Assembly (NCBI RefSeq): GCF_000002595.2
Contig: NC_057009.1
Coordinates: forward strand, 5,907,283 to 5,971,282
Direction of reading: 5' to 3'
Length of the DNA stretch: 64,000 bases
Source of the DNA: Chlamydomonas reinhardtii
Lineage: Eukaryota; Chlorophyta; Chlorophyceae; Chlamydomonadales; Chlamydomonadaceae
Numbering within the stretch: the first letter of the stretch is position 1; every line of letters starts with the position of its first letter. Below the pieces are notes generated by a model, which did not search any database, was not told where the DNA came from, and worked only from the letters and a program-made list of their open reading frames with translations. A program made the position numbers and the translations under genes. This document shows, in pieces, positions 23,266 through 34,200 of this stretch.

Positions 23266-26138
23266 TTCAGCTTCACTTGCTGGTCCAAACAATACAAAGT
23301 AATGCTTTGTATGGACCAGTGCTGCTGTCTGGGCTGACGCTGAGACCGAAGCTGCCGCGAGAGCTGGCCGGAAGCAAGTCCCTCAACGGGTGGTCGAAAG
23401 CGCTAATCTCGGGGGCAATGGGGTGTATCTTGATATGTGCTTCATCTCTTGCAATTTCTATAATGGAGCAGAAATTAACCGTGCGCGTCAGCGTCGCGGC
23501 AGACGGTTCGTGTTCTGCACTCAACAATGTATCTAAGACACGCGCTCGTGATGTCACATGTAAACGTAGTGTAATTTAGCGTACATTCTGTTTTCAGGCT
23601 GGTGCGGTGCTGCCCAGCTTCCCCATCGTGCCCCTCCCATCGCCGTAACTCTTCCAGGGCGCCTTCCAAAGGAAGGTTTCAAAGGAAATCAGGTTTACTT
23701 GGTAGCCATCTGCTTCTGCGCCCAGACAACCTGCCCGCGTGCGCAAGCCTTGGCCGCCAAGACTAAACGTTACACATGAATGAAACGGTGTCCTTCCAAA
23801 TCATTAAACCATCCAGCCATAGCTGATGTTTCCACACCTACTGGGATGCCCTTTCCTGTATCTAGTCAGTGTTCCCGTTCGCAGAGTGTTGCCAGGCCAA
23901 TCGTCTTGATGCTGGCCCCCTGGTCTTGAAGACTGTGTTCAATTGGCCCACCGTCCAGCCATCGTGTTTGAAGCGCATGCTTGGAACGTGCAAAGTAGCT
24001 CTTAGACGCTAAAGTGCTAGTGGAACTTGGCCCGTGGGTGACGTAGGATCAGGTAGGATGAGCAACCCGAGTGTGCGTGTTCCCCCCGCTCCCCGCTTGC
24101 ATAATCTTGTTGCGCGCGGCGCCAATGCGTCATGTTTTTTGAAGGACAGAGAGATCGTGTTGCCGACAGAAGAGTCGCAAGGTGGGATCACAGAGGCCAC
24201 GATGCACCCCAGCACGTCTGCTGGGGGGCAGGCCGTGGGGGCAGGCGGCGCGCCAGTGGCTGGCATGGAGGCGCAAGGGCCCCCACTTGGTGGCTTGTCG
24301 AGGGCCACGGGGCTGGCAGATTGCATTGGTTACAAGAGGGACCTGCTGACGCAGTTCACGAGCCAGTGACGTGGAGAACGAACACCCTGCTCTGGACCCC
24401 AGGGGCGTGCCGCCTGCAGCGCCGTCGGCCTGCTCTAGCTCTAGTAGGCTTGCTCCCATAGGACGCTCCTCCCGCAATACCGAACATGTTACTAGGTGCC
24501 ATCACTCCACCTCCTCTTCCATTATGACACTTCGTGGTCTGTTCAGCTTCATACTTCCATCTGCTCTTCGCTCAATCCAAGGGTGGCCTGGCGAGACTCG
24601 GTCCCACCCCCTCGGTTTGGCACCAAGACACACATACGATTGTAACCTAGACCAGAAGTCTGCTATAACTTGCGATTTGATGCGCGCCATTACTGCGTTC
24701 CCATCGATCACTCCTTGCTCGTTCCTGGCTGCATATAGCAATCTCCTACCATATTCGATCGCCGAGGTTGCTGCCATGCAGACTACATCCCAGACAGCTT
24801 GTTCAATTGTATGATGCGGCTTAGTTGTCAGCCATAAGTGTTCCCGTAGGACAATCAAGTCAAGTAAGTCGTCCTCAAGAGCCGCCGTATCTTGGATGTG
24901 GACTCCAAGGCTGGCAGCACCTGGCAGCACAGGACCAAGACCCCAGGGAAAAGGGTTCTAAGTGGGAAAAGCAAATTGCACAAGAGCGCTTAGCCAGCTG
25001 CTCATAAAGCGGCGCCGGCGCGTGGGCTGACAAGTGAGCTGGTGTACAGTGAGCTGCCAGCGGGCAAGCTGAATATGTTTGCCAGCAGCGTGATCAGTGC
25101 GGCTGTTTATCTGTGACGTGTTTGGGCTGCTGCTACGGCTCGGCCTGCCGCCTGCGTGCAACTCTCTGCCATGTATGGACAGCGTACTGACGCCACGCCA
25201 GGGGGCAGGGCACTGGGGCAGGAGAGGACATTGCCGGATCAATTGCTGCACATGGGAAGTGCGTCTTAAGAACTAGGAAGCCCTCGAAAAGCCGCCCCTG
25301 ACTCTTGCCCTGACTCACACATGCGGGCGTGCCTGTACATGCCTCGACGCGGCGGCCAGTGTCCAAGGCATTTATGCAACATGAAAATAAGGAATGGAAT
25401 GTGTGCGGCGGTCGGACCTAACAGTTAAGACCATGGAAGGTTGGTTTCCCCTGGTTGGTTTGGACAGGTTGGTCCGGTGGTCCAAAGGTTGGTCCTACTT
25501 GGTCCGGACAGAGTTTATGCGTGTGGGGTCCGTGTGATGGGGTTGCGATGTGGGGTATGGCAGTATAGGTTATGGGTTATGGGATGCAGGGCGGGGCGGG
25601 GGGTCTGGAAGATGGCGGGATGGGGGGGGGGGCAACCCTGCAAAGCATGGGGTGAATGGGGTCGTGAGGGGGGCCGCCCGTGGGGGCCGCCTGCATGTTG
25701 GAACGGCCCATTCCGGTCGGCGAGCACCACGCAAGTGGCGCTTCATACCACTTACGGCACTGTAACTAGTATGACGCTGCCGAATTCATCAGACTTGTGT
25801 CTCGCTTTGTCAATTTGAGTTCCGCGACGCTCGCCGGCCGTCGTTGCCACCTTATTGCTTCTAGCTTAGTTTATATAGGCTGCGTAACTTTGTACAAGCT
25901 CATGGGGGCAACGTGCACAGGTTGAGCGGACGTCTGCGGCCTGGTCGCTGGACTTCGTCTCCGTGGATCACCGGGCACGTAGCTTGTGGACTGACTTCCA
26001 CAAGCAATTAGATCCAAAAGGTCTCGCTTGACTGGGAGTTCTGGGTCGCTGCGGCGGCTCCATTCTGTCGCAAGGGGTGAGCTCGTTGTTGACGGTGGAG
26101 AGCAATCGCAGAAGCCTTTACGATAGAGGCCCTATAGA
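23266..26138. other. intergenic, 2.9 kb
   Basis: Promoter region of the polyglutamine gene on the left; a lower-GC stretch with a coding-like scrap at 24502-24930 (listed separately); then G-rich simple sequence around 25440-25650. No tRNA or other RNA gene was recognised. The right end is the promoter of the desaturase-like gene. Confidence 0.5.
24502..24930 (-). mobile_element. probable retroelement polymerase C-terminal scrap
   Basis: A 142-codon frame with protein-like composition (runs such as EQAVWDVVCMAATSAIEYGR and VIADFWSRLQSYVCLGAKPR). It differs in base composition from host exons and has no convincing splice context. The style resembles the region after the reverse transcriptase of algal LINE-type elements, but I could not match it to a family. 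It is isolated and incomplete. It could also be an unrecognised host exon. Confidence 0.3.
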
Positions 26139-29100
26139 ATGCTTCATCGCGCGGGCGTCAAACGGATCTTGCTTTGTCCTGCGAGCGGTGCACTGTTTCC
26201 GTCGCGGCCACCGCCTACGTGCGCCAGCTTGAACCGTCTCCTCCCCGCTCCTGGCGGTGATACATGTGCAGGCCATAACCATTGCAGCATGAACACTACT
26301 CGGCAAATGGCAGCCAGCACCTCATGCTCGTCTTTCACCTCTCTGGTAGCGCCCGGCACCCGGCTCCGCACCACGGTTCGCGCCCCCGCTATGCAGCTTC
26401 GCAATGGGCAGCGTGAATCCGGTGCCGCCGGTACCGCTGCCTCAGCCAGCTCTTCCTCCTGCTGGCGCCTAGCTGCAACTGCTCTGGGGCAAGCGCAGCT
26501 GCACAGCGGGGCGCGAGTTTCCTGCATGGGGGGCGTCATCCGCTCACCGGCGGTGCTCTTGCGAGCGGGTGTGCCAACGCGGCTGCCGCAGTCCGCACAC
26601 GCCAGTCCGTTGGCTGCTGTGCAGCCAGTAACCTCCACGAGTGGCAGTGTGGGCGAGCTCGGTGCCGCCAGCCGGAGGACCAGCAGCGGGGCGGCCTGCA
26701 GCAGCAGCAGCAGCGGCAGCCGCAGCGCCGTGTGCACGAGCGGGCCTGTGCGGGGGCTGGGGCGGCCGCTGCCGTCAGCAGGGCTGCGCCGCCGCCGGGG
26801 CGCCTCACCGATAGCGGCTGTTGGCACTCCCGCCGTCGGCTCCGGCAGCGGTGTTGCAGACAGCGGAGCTAACGGCAGCACCGGAAGCGGGAACGGGGCA
26901 GATGCCGCCGCCGCCGCAACCGCTGCCGCGGCCCCGAGCAACCACCACCCGCCCGGCAGCAGCAACGGTGACAACGGCAGCAGCGCAGCCGCCTCCGCCT
27001 CCACCTCCTCCGCCACCGCCGCCTCGGCCTCGGACCCTGCTCCCGAGCCTGAGCCGGCCGCCGCATCCACCTCTCTGGACGGGCTGCCAGAAACGCAGAA
27101 GTACGTGTACGCCGACGAGTGGGGCTTCAGCCGCGTGGGGGCGGACTTCCCGCCCGGCTCGCACCCCTCGCTGTTCAGCCAGCTGCTGCCTCAGGCGCTG
27201 TTCGCCTTCGACGCCCGGGCCGCGGTGGCGGCGGTGGCGGTGCCGCTTGCGGCCATGGCGGCTGGGTACGGCTGGCTGTGGTACATGCACAGCATTGCGC
27301 CGGTGTGGCAGCAGGCGCTGTGCGCGGCACTGATTGGTGGGTTGGGTGGCGCTGTGGGGCTGGGCTGGGCTGGGCTGGTGTGGGCTGGATTGGGTTGAGC
27401 TGGGCAGGGCTGGGCAGGGGTGGGGCGGGCCGGGTTTGTGTGGGCTGTGGAGGAACGGGAAAGAGGGAGGTACGGTGGGGTGGAGGCAAGGGGCAACTGC
27501 AGGGCGGCGAGTGGAGGTGCACGGTGTGTGTGGGGGGGGACTGCAGTGCCGCAGCGAGAGCGGCGTACCGGAGAGGTACCGCGGGGGGCGGAGGCAGACG
27601 GAGGCCCCGAGCCGCAACTCGCGTGCGTCGTAGGCGCTTTGCGTGTGTCACGTGTCCCTTCCCCTCGGCCTGCAGGCACGGGCTATGCTGGCTTGTTCAA
27701 GGTGGCCCACGAGTGCGCCATGATGCGGTTCATCCCGCAGGTGGGGCCGCCGAATAGCAAGCTGATATGGTGTGAAGGCTAACGTTGTTTGCTTTCGACG
27801 CAGCACTTACCCGTCCCCAGCATCATGTGTACATGACGCCGTATCCTCGTTGCCCGCGCATCCCGCTTACCCGCCTCGCTGCCCCCGCCCCTCGCTGCCG
27901 CTGCCCCTCCCGCCCCCGCTGCCCCGCAGATGCCCGGCCTGCAGGCCGCCCTGGGCACGCTGCTGATGGCTCCGGCGCTGTACTCGCTGCCCTCCTGGCG
28001 GCTGCACCACCTGCACCACCTGCTGCACACCAACATGCTGTGGCAGGTGCGGGAAGACTTGAGGCGGGAGGGGGCCAAGGGAGGGCGAGAGTGCACGTGC
28101 GCGCGCCCAACGAGAAGGCTGGACTTGGGGGTTGGGCTTGCTAGCGGCCGAGCTGTGTGTACCCTGGGGGCAGCGTGGGCGGCAGCGCGTGACTGGCAAC
28201 GATGCATAATAAGGGGAAGTGGAGGGGGAAATTGCAGGGCGGGGCGGCAGCGGTTGACAGGCTGGAAAGGCGGGCCCGGCACGTCGTATGCGTTCCCACG
28301 AGAGCGTCCATGACTGGATCCGGAATTGACATGCTGCAGTTCCTCCTGCATTCTACCGAACACGCGTATCCCTGACCCTCACGCGTCGACTCTGCAACTG
28401 TACCTGCCTACGACTTCACTTCTTAATTAATCATGAATGTAACCCTCAGTCCTGCCTGCCTCCCGCTTCCTTTCTATCCGCCAGGATGTGTGGGGCTGGC
28501 ACCCGCTGACCAAGGTGGAGCTGGCGGATGAGATGGTGCGCAGCGGCGGCAGTGGCGGCGCCGCCATGGCAGCGGCGCGGCTGGTGCTCACCACGCCAAT
28601 CAAGCTGTTCGCCTCGGTAGGTGGCGGCGGCCCCGCGCTCGGCTTTGGGGTAGCGGTGGACGCAGAAGCAATAGCAGCGCTTGCTCTCCCCAGGAAACTG
28701 ACACCCACCTGAACCCACGACCACCTTCTCCTATCTCATCTTGCCAGGAACCTGCACTCGCATCCACACCCACACCCACACGCCCGCACCCTGCGCGCAG
28801 GTTGGCCACTGGCTGCGCTCCTGGGACGGACTGGACCTGCGCCACTTCCACCCCGCCTCCTACGTGGAGGTGCTCAGCGGCTGGGCGGCGCCGCTGGCCT
28901 TCGCCGGCCTGGTGCTGCCAGCCGTCGTGTCGGCGGGCGGGCTGTCAGGTGAGGGCGAGGGGCGTGGGGTGGAGAGCGGCGGACTGGGGAGGGGAGCAGG
29001 AAGAGGGAGAGGGAGGGGAGGGAGGCGAGGGAGGCGAGAGAGGATTGGGGCGCTGAGGTCGCTCTCATTGCGCCCGACCGCCACCCAGTGATTAGGATTG

Positions 29101-30294
29101 GTTCTCGCCTCAGCCATCGCCTGCCAGTGCTTACCTATGCTTTATGCGCCCCCCCCCGCCCGCCCTCAGGCTTCGTGAGCTGTTACCTGGCGCCCTGGCT
29201 GGTGTTCCATTTCTGGCTGTCTGTGCTGTCGCTCACGGCGCACACGGCGCCGCACATCCCCTGGCGCGCCGAGGGCGACGGCTGGGACGCGGGCCGCGCC
29301 GCGGTGGCGGGCACTGTGACGCTGCGGCTGCCGCGGCCGCTGGAGGTGCTGCTGAATAATGCCAACTATATGCTGCCGCAGGTGGGGGGGGCGTGGCGTG
29401 TGTGTGCGCTTGTGTGAGCGCGCGCGTGTGATCAGAGACACGGACACATTTTTGGATGTGCGTTGTAATGACAAAGGAAGGCAAGGGGCCGACACTTTGC
29501 ATGCGAGACGATTGTGCGCGTGTGCAGGTGCATGTGCCGTCACTCGTATGGCTGTGTGGTGTACGCCGTACGCGTGTGGAGAATCTGCTTTTTGTGGGGT
29601 CGGGGCGAACATGCGCACGCCTGGTCGTGAGCTCCGCACTGCCCTGTTGCATCCGCCAATGCTTGTACATTGTCTGTGTGTGCCTGCAGGCGGTTGCGCC
29701 CGGCCTTCCGATGTGGTCGGCTCCCGCCGCCTATGCCGTGCTGGCGGCGCGGCTGGGGCCGTACCTGACCGAGGCCTCGATGTCGCTCAAGCTGCTGACC
29801 AACCACGTCACCAGGTGGCAGGTGCGTGGGCGGGAGGGTGGGTGTATGGGCGGGCACGCACGGCAGCAGGGGCGCACGGCGGCCTGTGGTGGCGGTAGGC
29901 AGTTGGCATAAGATTGCGCCGCATGCACGGACGCTGCCCGGACACTGCGTAGCATGTAGACCTGTGCGTGGGGGGTCTGGCTGGTCATGATTGCGACACG
30001 CATCCTCTGCCAATCCCCCCCTTACCCTCACCGGCTTACCCTTTTTTAAACACTTTTAACACAACACACATACGCACGCACGCACACCTCGCGCTGCAGA
30101 TCTATGACGAGGAGGCGCACACCTACCGGCCCATGGAGGAGGTGGTCGACGAAATTGAGGCAGACCTGCAGCAGCTGGCGGCGGCGGCGCAGCAGGCGCA
30201 GCAGCAGCTGGCGGCGCAGGACCAGGAGGCCAGGGCGCAGCAGGTGGAGGGCAGGGAGGAGGGCAGCGGCGGCGGCGTACCGGCGGTGGCATGA
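26139..30294 (+). CDS. FAD6-like plastid desaturase homologue, likely catalytically inactive
   Basis: Eight exons (26139-27336, 27676-27740, 27930-28046, 28485-28616, 28801-28948, 29170-29381, 29690-29821, 30100-30294) give 732 aa in one frame. Residues 1 to about 310 are a Ser/Ala-rich plastid leader and linker; a start at the downstream Met (26289) is also possible. From about residue 315 the chain follows plastid omega-6 desaturase FAD6 closely: GTGYAGLFKVAHECA, WRLHHLHHLLHTNML, WLVFHFWLSVL, AHTAPHIPW, and the C-terminal IYDEEAHTYRPMEE. The iron-binding histidines are eroded. FAD6 HDCAH is HECAM here (411-415), HDRHH is HLHHL (448-452), and the HDINVHIPHH box is NNANYMLPQ (616-624) with no His. 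Membrane segments are retained. A di-iron desaturase could not work this way, so a regulatory or scaffold role in plastid membranes is inferred. Confidence 0.85.
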
Positions 30295-31292
30295 GTTTGC
30301 ACGGTGTGAATGTGGGAATTGTTGAGAGGCGGTGGTGCTGTGGACATCATTTCGACATCGGGCCCCGAGCGGCCGAAGGAAGCACGGCGCTGCGTGGTTG
30401 GTGGAGCGCGCACCCTAGGGTCTCGACGTAGAAATGTAGCGTCTGTGTGCGTGTGTGGGCGGGAAAGGGTCTCGCGTGTGTGGCGTGTGTGGGGGGGGGG
30501 GCAGCACTGCGCAGATATAAGAGGCGAGCGGGGGGCGGTAACCGGACTGCGCTTTGCGAGCACTTGCGAGGCGCGTTTCTTGAGGGCATGCGGGCAGCTG
30601 CCGGTGGTTGTAGGTGTGGCCACGCGGCATGCGCTTAAGGATTTGGACCCGAAGGGGCATGGGGGCCTGTTGGCACGAAGGAGCTGCTGCCAGTGAGTAT
30701 GCCAAGGTGATGGGAACAACTGGTAAGGACTTATGCAGAGAGAGGGACAGCAAACATACAGGCACGCAGGGCCGTGATCGGTCTGCGTGCAAGTCGACTA
30801 CTGTATCCGTTCAACTACTTGATGACGTCAGGGTGCTTGAAGTTGATGTCACGAGGTTGTGGTCACGGCTGGCGTCACAAGTTGAGAGCGCAGTGGGCAA
30901 ATGGCGATGTCAGGCCGTCAGGGGAGTATTTGAGCGGCACCAGGTCGGGCCTCGATAGTCGGGGACGGAGGTCGGGGAAAGGACACGTCGGGGTGAGGGA
31001 GAGGAGGCGGCGAGCGTGTGAACGTGGTTTGCAACAGCAGCTTCTTTCACCGTAATTTTGTTTTGCATGTCATCAAGAAGTGCAATTGCGCAAGCTATAA
31101 CGTTTGTGGAGCAGCGCGGTGGATCCGTTCTTCAAACCACCAATCCGATCGTCGTGGCATGCACCGAGTCCACACCCGGACTTGAGTCCTTGCCTGGGCA
31201 GGTTTGGACACTCTTCGACCGTGTGTAAATAGGTACACACACGGCCACAACACTTGCTTTGCTTAAGTCGTTGCACCGCTCAGCGACTGAAA
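30295..31292. other. intergenic, 1 kb
   Basis: 3' UTR of the desaturase-like gene and promoter of the glycolate dehydrogenase. A TGACGTCA palindrome occurs near 30822. Nothing coding is supported. Confidence 0.5.
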
Positions 31293-34200
31293 ATGCCACG
31301 CGGCCAGGGCAAGCGCCTGGCTCAGCTCCTTGGAGCTCAGCTGAAGCAGTACGCAGCGGAGGTGCGTGGCATCAGCACAGCTGGTGGCGCTTCTCGCGGT
31401 GGAGCTCGAGGACCTGCATCCCCTAGCTCGCTAGAGCAGCAGACGCGCCAGGTCGCTCAGGTTGCTGTTCAGCAGTCGACTCAGCAGGCAGTGAAGGTCG
31501 TTGTGCCGGCCATCAAAGTAGACCTGGTTGGTGCGGTCAGCTCGGTGTCTGAGAGCGACAAGGTGGAGCCGGGTGTGTTCAAGAACGTGGATGGCCACCG
31601 CTTCGAGGACGGTCGCTATGCCGCTTTTGTTGAGGAGATTACAAAGTTTATCCCCAAGGAGCGCCAGTACTCGGACCCCGTGCGCACATTCGCGTATGGC
31701 ACGGATGCCTCCTTCTACCGGCTTAACCCGAAGCTGGTAGTGAAGGTGCACAACGAGGACGAGGTCCGCCGCATCATGCCCATCGCGGAGCGGCTGCAGG
31801 TCCCTATCACCTTCCGCGCGGCCGGCACGTCGCTGTCTGGGCAGGCAATTACCGACTCGGTGCTCATTAAGCTGAGCCACACGGGCAAGAACTTCCGCAA
31901 CTTTACCGTGCACGTGAGTGCAAAGGCCACAGAATGTTGAGGGGGGGCCTGGGAAGGGACGGAGCACAGGGCTGGGGCAGAGGTGGGGTGAACGCCCGGG
32001 AGGTGGGTCGGGAGGGCCCAAACGTCAGTAGTAGGATTGCAGGGTTGCATGTGTTGTGGTGTGCACATGGTGCACCGCCCAGGTGCTATTGTAGGTTTGA
32101 CGTCAATCCTTGCATAGCGTTTCCTATGGACCGAACACAGTGGCAATGCGTTTCTAGGGGGCGGGTCAGAAGGCCGGCACGAGGCCCAGCGACGAGGCAG
32201 CACTACTGGCAGAAGGCAGCGCAAGCAGCGCGGCAGCGTGTTAGCGCCGTTGCCGCATGCCAATATCTTGCCTTCACCTCGCCTTACTACGGACGATGCT
32301 CTCCAACACACCTGCAGGGCGACGGTAGCGTGATCACGGTGGAGCCGGGCCTCATTGGCGGCGAGGTGAACCGCATCCTGGCGGCACACCAGAAGAAGAA
32401 CAAGCTGCCCATCCAGTACAAGATCGGACCCGACCCCTCCTCCATCGACAGGTGGGGGCAGAGGGGCAAGGGGACAGGGGAAGGGAGGGACACGGGGCCG
32501 GGCAGCGCAGCAAAGGGGCGACCGAAGGGCGTAGGGTGTAGCGGCACCAGGTGGGGCGGGGCGCCGGATTGAGCCGGGCTCAGCAGCAACGGCAGTTCCT
32601 ATGGCGATAGTGGACCCGGTCCACATCGGCCTTGAAGCACCGCTCACCGCCCCAACATCCCTCTTGGCCCCACCTCGTGTGTGCGCGTGCGCAGCTGCAT
32701 GATCGGCGGCATCGTGTCCAACAACAGCAGCGGCATGTGCTGCGGCGTGAGCCAGAACACCTACCACACGCTGAAGGACATGCGGGTGGTGTTCGTAGAC
32801 GGAACGGTGCTGGACACGGCCGACCCCAACTCGTGCACCGCCTTCATGAAGGTGGGCGGGGGGTTGCACTGTTAAGGAAGAAGGGTGCTGGAGGGGAGCA
32901 AAGCGGCAAAGCTGGTGGAGCGGGTGGGCAGGCGGGGAGGCAGGAGAAGATGGCGCGGAGGGGGGAGACGTTCTGCGGCCAGCTGGAGGATGACAGCCGG
33001 CAGGGGCATTGGGGACTGATGATATATCAGGTGCAACCGGTCGCATGGACTGAATTTCAAGGTTGCCACGTACATTTGGCGACAAGCTCTGAGCACGCAC
33101 AAGGCCTTGTTCCGCCCTGACCTCGTCGAGCATCGGCCCTTTATTTCTTCCGCAGAGCCACCGCTCGCTGGTGGATGGCGTCGTGAGCCTGGCGCGCCGC
33201 GTGCAGGTGCGGCTGCGGGCCGGGCGGGGCTGGGGTGAAGCACATGGGGAGCAGCACGACAGGAGGGCACTTGGCGGGTGCCGGGCACTCGGCTTGGTGC
33301 CGACTCGGGTCAGGGAGGGGGCGGGTAGGGTGCCGTCTGGGCAACGCGCGAGTTGTCCGGTGCGGGGCTGGAGCTGGGCCGCTGGAGCTGGCGAGCTGGC
33401 GAGCTGGCGAGCTGGCGAGCTGGCGGCCGAGCCAGGGCTGTGATGTGGAGGCTGCTCACAGAGGAGCGATGGGCGGGGAGGAGGGCGCGGCTGTCGCAAG
33501 GAGCTTGCAACCAGCCAGATTTATCGGGAACGGGGGCAGAGGGATGGTGCTGATGAATGTTGTCCGGCCCCTGCTCCTGCCCTGCCACGCACGCACCCCA
33601 ATGCCCACCCCACCTGCTCAGGCCGACAAGGAGCTGACGGCGCTCATCCGCCGCAAGTTCGCCATCAAGTGCACCACCGGTAAGAGCTGGGCTGCCCGGC
33701 GGCAGAGGCGAAGGCGCGCAGCAGTGTGTTGGGAGCACAGGGCCAAAGTGGCTGTACAGAACCACGCATGGGATTTACGCTGCTCGGTGGGCGCACGCCG
33801 GCCCGGCCTGCGGACACGCATACCCCCGCGCAACACGGGCCAACCCTTCCCTTCCTTCCCACCAAACGCACAGGCTACTCCCTGAACGCGCTGGTGGACT
33901 TCCCGGTGGACAACCCCATTGAGATCATCAAGCACCTCATCATCGGCAGCGAGGGCACGCTGGGCTTCGTCAGCCGCGCCACCTACAACACCGTGCCCGA
34001 GTGGCCCAACAAGGCCTCGGCCTTCATCGTGTTCCCGGACGTGCGCGCCGCCTGCACGTGAGTGGCGCTGAGAGCGCACAGCGGGCGGCGCACATTAGTG
34101 GCACGGGGAGCAGCCAGGGCTCCAGGAGAGGGGCCAAGCAGAGGCGGGGCACCTATCCGTGCCCACCTGCCGCTCTTGGTCTCTGTAGGGCTTCTGGGTT

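Noticed and set aside
24009-24369. Frames on both strands near 24.0-24.4 kb, one with a GGTRTLG string
   Set aside because: Both strands are open at once, no domain, and the string is a common translation artefact.
33385-33424. Possible CRISPR-like array
   Set aside because: Units are contiguous with no spacers; simple tandem repeat in an intron. No CRISPR arrays were seen anywhere.
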